Assembly (NCBI GenBank): GCA_028679405.1
Contig: JAJRBP010000004.1
Location: forward strand, 1-5,426
Source of the DNA: Methanoregulaceae archaeon
GTDB lineage: Archaea > Halobacteriota > Methanomicrobia > Methanomicrobiales > Methanospirillaceae
DNA: 5,426 bases
Direction: 5' to 3'
Part shown: in pieces, positions 1 through 5,012 of the stretch
Numbering within the stretch: position 1 is the first letter of the stretch
Layout: each line of letters begins with the position of its first letter
Translations under genes and position numbers: made by a program
The notes under the pieces: generated by a model
The model's input: only the letters and a program-made list of their open reading frames with translations
Databases searched by the model: none
Told to the model about the DNA's origin: nothing

Positions 1-278
1 CCGGAGGATATGAAGTACCTGAACTCCGGTCTCCGGCTGGTATCAAGGCCGGTATAGATCTTTCCTCCTGAGCACCCGACCGTCGACTCATCGAAAACGA
101 GCGATGTCCCCCTCCTGACCTTTGAAAGATCGCACACGAGGCACCTCCAGTTTTTCGGGACGGGTGCAACTTCTGTGTTTTCTCTATTCCCCCCGATCTC
201 GAACGTGATGGGAAGTCCGGATCCCGGGAAGTACTTCTCCCAAAAAAGGGAGAATTTGTCGCGAAGAACCATGTCCAT
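1..278 (-). CDS. DUF169 family protein, N-terminal part, runs off the left edge
   Basis: This frame is open from an ATG at 278 down to the window edge and gives 92 complete codons. The protein starts MDMVLRDKFSLFWEKYFPG. It then has the DUF169 (COG2043) landmarks: a C46-x2-C49 pair before a DLSKVRRGTSLVFD-like segment (residues 50-63), a V-G-C-S-G-G-K motif (67-73, with C69), and an F-x-Y-F-I-S-S stretch at the edge. The biochemical function of DUF169 proteins is not established. They are common in methanogens, and the conserved cysteines suggest metal or cofactor binding, which is only an inference. The third codon position is GC-rich, as expected for a gene here. A second ATG lies two codons in (272). 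I prefer 278 because a TTTATT box A sits about 27 nt upstream and there is no Shine-Dalgarno sequence, as expected for a leaderless mRNA. The C-terminal half is outside the window. Confidence 0.85.
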   Translation of the reverse strand, partial: MDMVLRDKFSLFWEKYFPGSGLPITFEIGGNRENTEVAPVPKNWRCLVCDLSKVRRGTSLVFDESTVGCSGGKIYTGLDTSRRPEFRYFISS

Positions 279-302
279 GTGGGGTAGTGGGCAAAGCCGG
301 AC

Positions 303-308
303 AATAAA
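303..308 (-). promoter_or_regulatory. Box A (TATA) of the DUF169 gene
   Basis: The minus strand reads CCTTTATTGTC here. The centre lies about 27 nt before the ATG at 278, so transcription should start at or within a few bases of the start codon. The stretch 279-300 has no Shine-Dalgarno sequence, which agrees with a leaderless message. Confidence 0.55.
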
Positions 309-340
309 GGTTGAGGAAACAAAGGAGAGTCGGGTGCGAA

Positions 341-366
341 GGGTGGCGCGGGAGCCTGGCGCACCC
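341..366 (-). terminator. Possible terminator hairpin after the small lipoprotein gene
   Basis: Arms 341-349 and 359-366 pair over 8 bp with one bulged base (345) and a 9-nt loop. The hairpin begins 13 nt past the stop codon at 379. The sequence that follows on the minus strand is pyrimidine-rich (CTCTCCTTTGTTTCC) but has no long T run, so termination is only a possibility. Confidence 0.3.
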
Positions 367-378
367 AGTTGGAGGATC

Positions 379-813
379 TTACCTGGTCCTCTTCAACGAA
401 TCGATCGCAACACTGAATGGCTTTGTCGTGTCCAGGTAGATCACGTCCATCTCGTCCGGTGAAACGAGAGTGCCGGTACTGTAGCCGCCCTCTTCGACAA
501 GCCGGAACGTCCTTCCGTCCCGATCGATGACCCCGGCGAACTCCTGCGGGACATCACCCGGTTCTGCAGGCAGGAAGTACAGCGTTCCTGAAAAGATCCG
601 GTCGTGCTGCTCGGTCACAAGGAGCGTGATGGTCTCTCCCTGAAAGTCGGTATATCCTACCCCTTCAACGTATGCGTTCATCGGTCCGGTCCAGTTCCCG
701 ATAAGGACCGGGGGCCGGACAATGGCTGCATCGTTCACAGGTGTGGTAGTCGTACATCCGCAGAGCAGTGCAACAGTCACGAGGAGGAAGGTTATGCAGA
801 GGATTCGTTTCAT
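379..813 (-). CDS. Small secreted lipoprotein of unknown function
   Basis: This encodes a 144-residue protein. It begins MKRILCITFLLVTVALLCGC, a lysine/arginine n-region and hydrophobic core ending in a lipobox with the modified cysteine at position 20. A short Thr-rich spacer (TTTTPVNDA) follows. The mature part (about residues 33-144) is one domain with an I-G-N-W-T-G-P start, several alternating hydrophobic strands, an F-A-G-V-I-D-R-D-G-R-T-F segment and an S-x-D-S-L-K-R end. This looks like a small beta-barrel or beta-sandwich, which is an inference. I know similar sequences as uncharacterised proteins of methanogens but cannot name the family. An ATG 31 codons upstream (906) would extend the frame. 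It is rejected because it would bury the signal peptide and because a box A lies between the two starts, about 28 nt before ATG 813. Likely role: anchored on the outside of the membrane, function unknown. Confidence 0.85.
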   Translation of the reverse strand: MKRILCITFLLVTVALLCGCTTTTPVNDAAIVRPPVLIGNWTGPMNAYVEGVGYTDFQGETITLLVTEQHDRIFSGTLYFLPAEPGDVPQEFAGVIDRDGRTFRLVEEGGYSTGTLVSPDEMDVIYLDTTKPFSVAIDSLKRTR

Positions 814-836
814 CAATCTGAATTCCGCCCGATGCC

Positions 837-844
837 GGATAAAT
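837..844 (-). promoter_or_regulatory. Box A of the small lipoprotein gene
   Basis: The minus strand reads ATTTATCC, centred about 28 nt upstream of the ATG at 813. This places the transcription start a few bases from the start codon. It supports ATG 813 over the upstream in-frame ATG at 906. Confidence 0.45.
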
Positions 845-945
845 GAGATCGTTTTGAACAGGTGTTCCCTGCCCGTCACCGGGACCGCCGGTGCATATGG
901 AATCACCCTAGAGAAGGCGATGAGTTGATTCCGGGAAACGTCGTC

Positions 946-952
946 AAAAAAA
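946..952 (-). terminator. Oligo-T terminator after the S-layer-domain lipoprotein
   Basis: Seven consecutive T on the minus strand follow the TAA stop codon (953-955) directly. Archaeal RNA polymerase can terminate at T-rich runs without a strong hairpin. I saw no stem in front of it. Confidence 0.5.
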
Positions 953-1963
953 TTATGCTGCTGTCAGGTTGAAGGTCGTCCGTTTATTGGTATCCACCGT
1001 AATCCCTTCGACGGTTACCTGATACCAGTTTGGATGCATGCCTTCAGAATCGAAGCTAAACTCCCAGGGATTGGTGGATCCTTCTGCTCGTCCAATCCTT
1101 ACGGTGCCGCCCTTAAACGACCAGTCTCCGACATCCACAGGCACTTCCCTGATGCCAGGCCCCTCGACCACTCTCACGAACATCTCCTTTCCAGTGCCGA
1201 TATTGGTCTCCCCTTTAATCGTGACCAGATCGCCGACATGAAAGTCGCCGACCGGATCGATGCTGATGAATGGTATTTCCACCGTGACGTTGAACATCCA
1301 GTACCTGTCGTCGATGACGAACGGTGCAGTGTCGAGGATCCCGGCAACGTGAAGAGACGCCAGAGACCAGTTGTCCCTCGCTTCCTGCGAGAGATTGAAC
1401 AGCGGCTGCCCGGAGATGCCGTCCCATTCAGGTCTGATCGCCATCCCCGTTTTTGAATCGTAGCCAAGCTCGAAATGCCGGTTTGCCCCGGGGCTCTGGA
1501 CGATGATCGTATAGCCGCCGGGCGGCATGGCAAGGGAGCGGTGGCTCGAGACGTCAATGATAAAATTCCCGTCGGAAGGTACCGGGAAATCCCTGACACT
1601 CAGTGTTTCATGCCCGACCACCCAGGTCCGGATGCCGACCCGGTGGTAGTCGAGGTGGCCTGTCGCCGTCAGGTCATCCCACTCGGCGAGTGTAGTCCCG
1701 GACAATGTCACAGAAAAATTACCGGGCTGTAAAGGAGCAGGCGTTCCTGCCGGTGCCAGAGGGGTCCGGACAGGGGTCAAAGGTAAGGATACTGGTTGAG
1801 TTCCCCGGTCCCCCGCAGGAGTACCGTTCGCTCCGGTAATTCCAGTCGCCTGAGGAGTCCCGTTCACTTCCCCCGGTGGCGCTAGGGTCATACATCCAGA
1901 AATCGTCGCCATGACGATCTGTACCGCGATGAAAAATGCAGCCCTGGACCAGCCGGCAATCAG
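953..1963 (-). CDS. Cell-surface lipoprotein with S-layer-type domains, probable non-ATG start
   Basis: The first in-frame ATG (1912) gives 319 residues starting MATISGC, a lipobox without its signal peptide. The frame stays open upstream to a TAG at 1985-1987. The codons between read as a good signal peptide, IAGWSRAAFFIAVQIVM, then A-T-I-S-G-C. No ATG, GTG or TTG lies there. I place the start at CTG 1963, behind AGGGGG (1973-1978), giving 336 residues with lipobox C24. ATT at 1972 is the alternative. A Gly/Pro/Thr-rich linker (to about residue 80) follows, then a middle domain (82-230) with a P-P-G-G-Y-T-I-I-V-Q-S-P motif, then a C-terminal domain (231-336) with I-S-I-D-P-V-G-D-F-H-V-G-D, G-E-T-N-I-G-T-G and V-E-G-I-T-V-D. 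This order resembles S-layer-type and DUF3821-related surface proteins of Methanomicrobiales. Seven N-x-S/T sequons fit an N-glycosylated exterior protein. A structural or adhesive role is inferred. Confidence 0.75.
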   Translation of the reverse strand: MIAGWSRAAFFIAVQIVMATISGCMTLAPPGEVNGTPQATGITGANGTPAGDRGTQPVSLPLTPVRTPLAPAGTPAPLQPGNFSVTLSGTTLAEWDDLTATGHLDYHRVGIRTWVVGHETLSVRDFPVPSDGNFIIDVSSHRSLAMPPGGYTIIVQSPGANRHFELGYDSKTGMAIRPEWDGISGQPLFNLSQEARDNWSLASLHVAGILDTAPFVIDDRYWMFNVTVEIPFISIDPVGDFHVGDLVTIKGETNIGTGKEMFVRVVEGPGIREVPVDVGDWSFKGGTVRIGRAEGSTNPWEFSFDSEGMHPNWYQVTVEGITVDTNKRTTFNLTAA

Positions 1964-1972
1964 GAAAACAAT

Positions 1973-1978
1973 CCCCCT
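1973..1978 (-). promoter_or_regulatory. Putative ribosome binding site for the CTG start
   Basis: AGGGGG on the minus strand ends 9 nt before the CTG at 1963. No comparable sequence precedes the ATG at 1912. It is part of the case for the upstream start of the surface lipoprotein. Confidence 0.4.
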
Positions 1979-2000
1979 GCTGAACTATGGACAGGGCCGG

Positions 2001-2008
2001 GAAATAAA
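2001..2008 (-). promoter_or_regulatory. Box A of the S-layer-domain lipoprotein gene
   Basis: TTTATTTC on the minus strand lies in the 84-bp gap after tag. Its centre is about 42 nt from the CTG start, against about 93 nt from the ATG at 1912. The other two genes here that have both a box A and a ribosome binding site show about 41 and 43 nt. The predicted transcription start (about 1979) falls just before the ribosome binding site. Confidence 0.5.
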
Positions 2009-2047
2009 GGTAGTTGAGAGTAACAGATCGTATGACCCTTAAGACAC

Positions 2048-2623
2048 TCACAATCGTCCGATTTCCTCGTACCTGAAGCAATCGACCTGGTGATCGTTGA
2101 CCATCCCGACCGCCTGCATGAACGCATAGCAGATCGTGGGGCCCACGAACCTGAATCCTCTCTTTTTCAGGTCTTTGCTCATAGCTTCCGACTCAGCGGT
2201 AGCCGCCGGGATCTCCCCTATCGATCTGACGTGGTTCCTGATTGGCCTGCCACCCACAAATTGCCAGATGTACGCGTCGAACGAGCCGAATTCCTTCCGG
2301 ACTTCCAGGAATTTTCCGGCATTCCCGATTGTTGCCGTCACTTTCAGTCGGTTCCGTATGATGCCTGGATCGGTCAGAAGCCGTGCGATATCCTCATCGG
2401 TATAGCGGGCGATCGGGGCAGGGTCGAAACCGGCGAAAGCTTTCCGGTAATTCTCGCGTTTGTTAAGAACGGTCTGCCAGGTAAGCCCTGCCTGTACCCC
2501 CTCCAGGATAAGGAACTCGAAAAGGGTCCTGTCATCGTGCACTGGAACGCCCCATTCCTCATCATGATACCGTACCATCAGGGGGTTGTCCCCTGTCCAT
2601 GCACACCGTATCTTGTTACCCAT
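2048..2623 (-). CDS. tag: DNA-3-methyladenine glycosylase I
   Basis: This 191-residue protein matches the whole length of the E. coli Tag family (about 187 residues). Tag removes 3-methyladenine from alkylated DNA, the first step of base excision repair in the cytoplasm. The family's zinc-binding residues are present: C7 and H20 near the N-terminus (R-C-A-W, Y-H-D-E-E-W-G-V-P) and H178 and C182 near the C-terminus (V-N-D-H-Q-V-D-C). The base-recognition residues also align: Y19, E41 in L-E-G-V-Q-A-G-L, and W49. The K-K-R-G-F-R-F-V-G-P-T-I-C-Y-A-F-M-Q-A signature is intact (about residues 153-171). GGTGATC lies directly before the ATG and matches the 16S rRNA 3' end. The gene follows the YdeI-family gene by 22 nt, so the two are probably co-transcribed. 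All key residues are present, so activity is expected. Confidence 0.96.
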   Translation of the reverse strand: MGNKIRCAWTGDNPLMVRYHDEEWGVPVHDDRTLFEFLILEGVQAGLTWQTVLNKRENYRKAFAGFDPAPIARYTDEDIARLLTDPGIIRNRLKVTATIGNAGKFLEVRKEFGSFDAYIWQFVGGRPIRNHVRSIGEIPAATAESEAMSKDLKKRGFRFVGPTICYAFMQAVGMVNDHQVDCFRYEEIGRL

Positions 2624-2644
2624 TCGATCACCGGTTGAGTTTTC

Positions 2645-3025
2645 TCACTCGTCTGATAACAATGTGAGGTACTTACCGTAGAGACTTTTAAGGGAATCAG
2701 GTAGTCTTTCGAAACCGGCCTTCGTCATCCTTCCCTCGGCAAGAAGCCTTTTTGCCATTTCAATATTGCGTGCCGACCAGCCGGAGCCCGGTCTTCTCGG
2801 GGTGAACCGGAGGGCAAATTTCTCGTCATCTATCTTCTTTTCGATGCTGTCGATCCAGCCGGAACAGATTGCCTCCTCCATCGCCTCCGCGAGCGTCAGG
2901 GTCTGCTTCCCAGTGCTTTTTTTGTAAAAAACCAGCCATATCTCATTTTCTTTGTCATGATGCTCCCGCAGCCAGTCACGCCAATCGTTCCGGTCTTTCA
3001 CCAGTAACGTCGCAGTGATCTCCAT
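2645..3025 (-). CDS. YdeI/OmpD-associated family protein, short form
   Basis: The 126 residues follow the N-terminal part of the YdeI/OmdA family. The landmarks are W-L-R-E-H-H (18-23), E-I-W-L-V-F-Y-K-K (28-36), A-I-C-S-G-W-I-D (52-59), R-F-T-P-R-R-P (73-79) and W-S-A-R-N-I (83-88). Family members are linked to bacteriocin or peptide resistance in bacteria, but the molecular function is not settled, and a role in an archaeon is unknown. Full-length members have about 190 residues and end in the OmdA domain. Here the protein stops soon after A-E-G-R-M-T-K-A-G, and tag begins 22 nt later, so the C-terminal portion is absent. The retained part shows no stop codon or frameshift. The ATG at 3025 has no clear ribosome binding site. 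A weak box A lies about 29 nt upstream, which fits a leaderless message. The gene is the first of a probable two-gene operon with tag. Confidence 0.85.
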   Translation of the reverse strand: MEITATLLVKDRNDWRDWLREHHDKENEIWLVFYKKSTGKQTLTLAEAMEEAICSGWIDSIEKKIDDEKFALRFTPRRPGSGWSARNIEMAKRLLAEGRMTKAGFERLPDSLKSLYGKYLTLLSDE

Positions 3026-3050
3026 ATCAGGTCCTGTATCTGGCTGAAGG

Positions 3051-3058
3051 TAAAAACT
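3051..3058 (-). promoter_or_regulatory. Weak box A of the ydeI-tag operon
   Basis: The minus strand reads AGTTTTTA, with its centre about 29 nt before the ATG at 3025. That is the spacing seen at the other probable leaderless genes in this window. The match to TTTATA is poor. Confidence 0.3.
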
Positions 3059-3079
3059 ATCGCGGGTGAGCCGGGATCG

Positions 3080-3120
3080 AAAAAGTATGAAAGGCAGATT
3101 CTCTCCATTCTCATGCCTTT
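3080..3120 (-). terminator. Hairpin with T run in the VOC-ydeI gap
   Basis: On the minus strand AAAGGCA (3120-3114) pairs with TGCCTTT (3096-3090) across a 17-nt loop, and five T follow at 3084-3080. It lies about 150 nt past the VOC stop codon and could be a back-up terminator insulating the ydeI promoter. The loop is large and the stem short. Confidence 0.3.
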
Positions 3121-3234
3121 TTCAGGAAAACAATCAGGCATATGATGCGACCATGACCCGGGTGAAGTAAGCCGGTCTTAAAATACCGTTCGCGATTCCA
3201 GGTCCAGACAACCTCCGAACTTTCGGATACGGTG

Positions 3235-3260
3235 AAAACAGGTGTGCCGGGATCCCCGGC
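3235..3260 (-). terminator. Probable terminator of the VOC gene
   Basis: GCCGGG and CCCGGC (3260-3255 and 3251-3246, minus strand) form a perfect 6-bp GC stem with a 3-nt loop. It starts 10 nt after the TAA stop codon. TGTTTTC follows with four T at 3238-3235. This resembles an intrinsic terminator, though the T run is short and separated by several bases. Confidence 0.45.
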
Positions 3261-3270
3261 TCTCTCCTCT

Positions 3271-3639
3271 TTACTTCGCCTTCTCGTCCTGTTCCCAGAG
3301 CCCGAACGGATTCCCTTCGGTGTCTAAGCAGTTGCAGAGGTACCCCATGCCGGGGACCGCCATCTTCTGAGTGATAAGGCTGCCACCGAGGTCTTTCACC
3401 ATCTTCATCGCTTTGTCGATGGAGGAGACCCCGAAATAGTTGGTGATCCGCTGCGAGGGGTCCATCCGCTTCCCCATACCGCCTCCGACGCCCGGAGTTC
3501 CGTCCAGGTTCGTCGTGGTAATCAGGTTGTACTGCATCTCGGGGTAGGATTCGAATTTCCATGCAAACAGCGAGGAATAAAATTTCTTCGCTCTCTCGAT
3601 ATCTTCGACGGCTACATCAAAATGAACAATCGCTGACAT
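3271..3639 (-). CDS. VOC family protein (glyoxalase/bleomycin resistance fold)
   Basis: This is a 122-residue protein of one vicinal-oxygen-chelate domain made of two beta-alpha-beta-beta-beta repeats. Repeat one contains V-H-F-D-V-A-V-E-D-I-E-R-A-K-K-F-Y (5-21) and a G-T-P-G-V-G-G-G-M segment. Repeat two contains V-S-S-I-D-K-A-M-K-M-V-K-D-L-G-G and ends G-N-P-F-G-L-W-E-Q-D. H6 and E116 sit at usual metal-ligand positions, but the start of repeat two carries Y in T-N-Y-F-G-V where an H or Q would be usual. The metal site may therefore be incomplete, and the substrate cannot be told. The frame extends 37 codons upstream to an ATG at 3750. I chose ATG 3639 because GGTGGTGA lies 7 nt before it, the family homology begins there, and the box A at 3675-3686 falls inside the longer version. 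The gene is divergent from the flavodoxin-domain gene. Confidence 0.9.
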   Translation of the reverse strand: MSAIVHFDVAVEDIERAKKFYSSLFAWKFESYPEMQYNLITTTNLDGTPGVGGGMGKRMDPSQRITNYFGVSSIDKAMKMVKDLGGSLITQKMAVPGMGYLCNCLDTEGNPFGLWEQDEKAK

Positions 3640-3649
3640 TCGACAGTCA

Positions 3650-3668
3650 CCACCCCTCATACGGGTGG
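3650..3668. promoter_or_regulatory. Inverted repeat over the VOC transcription start and ribosome binding site
   Basis: CCACCC (3650-3655) and GGGTGG (3663-3668) pair perfectly over 6 bp with a 7-nt spacer. On the minus strand the downstream arm is part of GGTGGTGA, the ribosome binding site of the VOC gene. The site could be an operator at the predicted start of transcription (about 3655), or a hairpin hiding the ribosome binding site if transcription begins further upstream. Confidence 0.4.
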
Positions 3669-3674
3669 AGCGGG

Positions 3675-3686
3675 TAATAAATATTT
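3675..3686 (-). promoter_or_regulatory. Box A of the VOC gene
   Basis: The minus strand reads AAATATTTATTA, a strong AT-rich block in GC-rich surroundings. It is about 41 nt upstream of ATG 3639, which leaves room for a short leader with the GGTGGTGA ribosome binding site. Confidence 0.55.
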
Positions 3687-3749
3687 CCTTCCCCGCATGA
3701 AAACTGACAGGACCCGACACATGCAACCCCCGGCCCCGGCTACTTACCA

Positions 3750-3756
3750 TTTTATA
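3750..3756 (+). promoter_or_regulatory. Box A of the flavodoxin-domain gene
   Basis: TTTTATA followed by CCC is a near-consensus archaeal TATA box. It lies about 43 nt before ATG 3796, so transcription should start near 3779 and give a leader of about 17 nt carrying AAGGAGAT. Confidence 0.65.
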
Positions 3757-3795
3757 CCCTCCCCTTCAATTACCCGGATAAGGAGATATTGGATC

Positions 3796-4299
3796 ATGTC
3801 CGCCAGGATCCTCGTCGCGTATGCGTCTGTGAGGGGCTCGACCGCTGAAATTGCGAAGGCAGTAGGAGAAAAACTGAAGTCAGCCGGGCACAGCGTCGAT
3901 GTCAGGGAAATAGTAACCGTCTCTTCGATTATCGATTACGATGCGGTCGTCATCGGGGGGCCGCTGTACATGGGAAAACTGGCCGGCGGTATCGGCAGGT
4001 TCGTGGAGAAAAACCGTGATGCCCTGGCAAAAGTACCAGTGGCAGCCTTTGCCGTCGGTATCGCCCCGGTCTCGAAAAATCCCGGGGACCTCGAGAGCGC
4101 GATGAAGATGCTCCGCACCGGACTCGGTCCGATCGAGCCGGTTGCGGCAACGGTCTTTGCAGGCGTGGTGGACCCGGCGAAACTCTCGTTCGTCCAGCGG
4201 TGGATGATCAAGAAGGTGAAAACCCCTGTCGGCGACTTCCGGGACTGGGACGTGATCGCCAGGTGGGCGAGGGAGCTTCCCGGGAAGATGGGAATGTGA
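3796..4299 (+). CDS. Flavodoxin-domain protein (HemG/Flavodoxin_5-like)
   Basis: This is a 167-residue single-domain flavodoxin-like protein, probably cytoplasmic and FMN-binding. It opens with a beta strand, I-L-V-A-Y-A, and a phosphate-binding loop S11-V-R-G-S-T16 followed by A-E-I-A. The second strand region Y-D-A-V-V-I-G-G-P-L-Y-M-G-K (48-61) is typical of the family and contacts the isoalloxazine ring in relatives. F-A-V-G-I-A-P (85-91) marks the third. The C-terminal G-D-F-R-D-W-D-V-I-A-R-W-A (146-158) is also typical. The bacterial relative HemG is a protoporphyrinogen oxidase. In a methanogen the partner is unknown and a general electron-transfer or flavoprotein role is more cautious. 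The frame extends 33 codons upstream to ATG 3697, but that part covers the box A and has no homology. The chosen start has AAGGAGAT upstream at a suitable distance. The gene appears monocistronic. Confidence 0.9.
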   Translation: MSARILVAYASVRGSTAEIAKAVGEKLKSAGHSVDVREIVTVSSIIDYDAVVIGGPLYMGKLAGGIGRFVEKNRDALAKVPVAAFAVGIAPVSKNPGDLESAMKMLRTGLGPIEPVAATVFAGVVDPAKLSFVQRWMIKKVKTPVGDFRDWDVIARWARELPGKMGM

Positions 4300-4409
4300 C
4301 TGCCCTCACCGTGATGCCTTGGGATCGGGCAGAACGAGCTCCCTTGGAAAATGGGATGTGAGAGTATTTTCCCGGGGGACATGGACCTGGGATCTATTCA
4401 TCTCACTCG

Positions 4410-4419
4410 TTTTTTTAAG
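4410..4419 (+). promoter_or_regulatory. Box A of the membrane protein gene, also a T run
   Basis: TTTTTTTAAG lies in the 146-bp gap between the flavodoxin-domain gene and the membrane protein gene, with its centre about 31 nt before ATG 4446. No Shine-Dalgarno sequence precedes that ATG, so the message is probably leaderless. The seven T could also end transcripts from the gene upstream. A 6-bp inverted repeat CTGCCC/GGGCAG (4300-4305, 4327-4332) in the same gap has no T run next to it. Confidence 0.45.
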
Positions 4420-4445
4420 TCGGGAAATCCGCATCCTGAGTAGCG

Positions 4446-5012
4446 ATGAGAAATAAGAAAATTTCTATTTCTTTACTATGCATCTCGATCACTTTCTTCT
4501 CTTTCTTCCTGATTTGGGGGATTTCCGGACTGGTGCATCCTGACCGCGATGTACTTTATGGTGCGGTCTCGATCTCAGCCGGGATCGTGTCGTTATCCGG
4601 TAACCTCTTTTTTATCGCACAGGTACGAAAAGTATCGAATCTCTGGTATCTCGGGATCCCTCATGCATTTGTTCTTTGCATTCTCTGCGGTACCGGCCCG
4701 TTCTTTTTTTCCGAGGGCGGAATTATCCTGGACTTCTTATGGGTATCACAGGCGCTCTTATCGATGACTTCGGTGGGTGTATTCCTCTCGTTCCCTGACT
4801 CCCTGAGAAAAAACACCCGCCCGTTTGCGTTGCTGTCAGGTATAATCGGCATCTACGCGGTCATCAGCATATACTTCCTCCTCAGGGGAATTCTTTCCCC
4901 GCCGAGTACGTCCTGGAATGTCGTCATCCTGATGATGGCCCTCTACTGGATCTTCTTTTTGCCAATTATCGGGCTGTGTTATATCGCAGCCGCGTTATGG
5001 CCGCGGGAATAA
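4446..5012 (+). CDS. Six-helix membrane protein of unknown function
   Basis: This 188-residue protein is almost entirely membrane-embedded. Hydrophobic segments lie at about 6-30, 37-60, 68-88, 93-116, 127-150 and 157-184, suggesting six helices. The loops are short. Positive residues in the N-terminus (R2, K4, K5), the loop at 61-62 (R, K) and the loop at 121-125 (R, K, R) fit a cytoplasmic N-terminus by the positive-inside rule. No catalytic, metal-binding or transporter motif is evident. Possible points of interest are G-I-P-H-A-F in helix 3 and several helix-borne cysteines (C12, C78, C81, C178). I do not recognise the family. The ATG at 4446 lacks a ribosome binding site and is placed as expected for a leaderless start from the box A at 4410. 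The gene seems to stand alone, since a 235-bp structured gap separates it from the next one. Confidence 0.8.
   Translation: MRNKKISISLLCISITFFSFFLIWGISGLVHPDRDVLYGAVSISAGIVSLSGNLFFIAQVRKVSNLWYLGIPHAFVLCILCGTGPFFFSEGGIILDFLWVSQALLSMTSVGVFLSFPDSLRKNTRPFALLSGIIGIYAVISIYFLLRGILSPPSTSWNVVILMMALYWIFFLPIIGLCYIAAALWPRE

Noticed and set aside
1..57. A plus-strand frame open from the left edge to a TAG at 55-57
   Set aside because: It lies opposite the DUF169 gene, whose minus-strand frame shows recognisable family motifs. The 18 residues have no support of their own.
814..906. Upstream ATG (906) as the start of the small lipoprotein
   Set aside because: It would put 31 non-homologous residues in front of a typical lipoprotein signal peptide and would include the box A at 837-844 in the coding region.
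1034..1456. A 140-codon plus-strand frame opposite the S-layer-domain lipoprotein
   Set aside because: Its composition is rich in Arg, His and Pro, typical of an antisense shadow, and it has no promoter or domain.
1719..2081. A 120-codon minus-strand frame overlapping the lipoprotein's N-terminus and the end of tag
   Set aside because: It is out of frame with both real genes, has no family resemblance and no ribosome binding site. I considered whether it supplied a signal peptide through a frameshift, but its residues do not resemble one.
2090..2638. A 182-codon plus-strand frame opposite tag
   Set aside because: Long antisense frames are common opposite GC-rich genes. The tag protein on the other strand matches its family end to end.
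3026..3270. A possible small minus-strand gene, or a second structured RNA, between the VOC and YdeI genes
   Set aside because: The open stretch from an ATG near 3144 runs into the YdeI gene in another frame and resembles nothing. The short palindrome TCCGAA/TTCGGA (3214-3227) has only a 2-nt spacer and no conserved context that I can see.
3640..3795. N-terminal extensions of the VOC gene (to 3750) and the flavodoxin-domain gene (from 3697)
   Set aside because: The two extensions overlap each other and cover both box A elements. Homology and ribosome binding sites support the inner starts.
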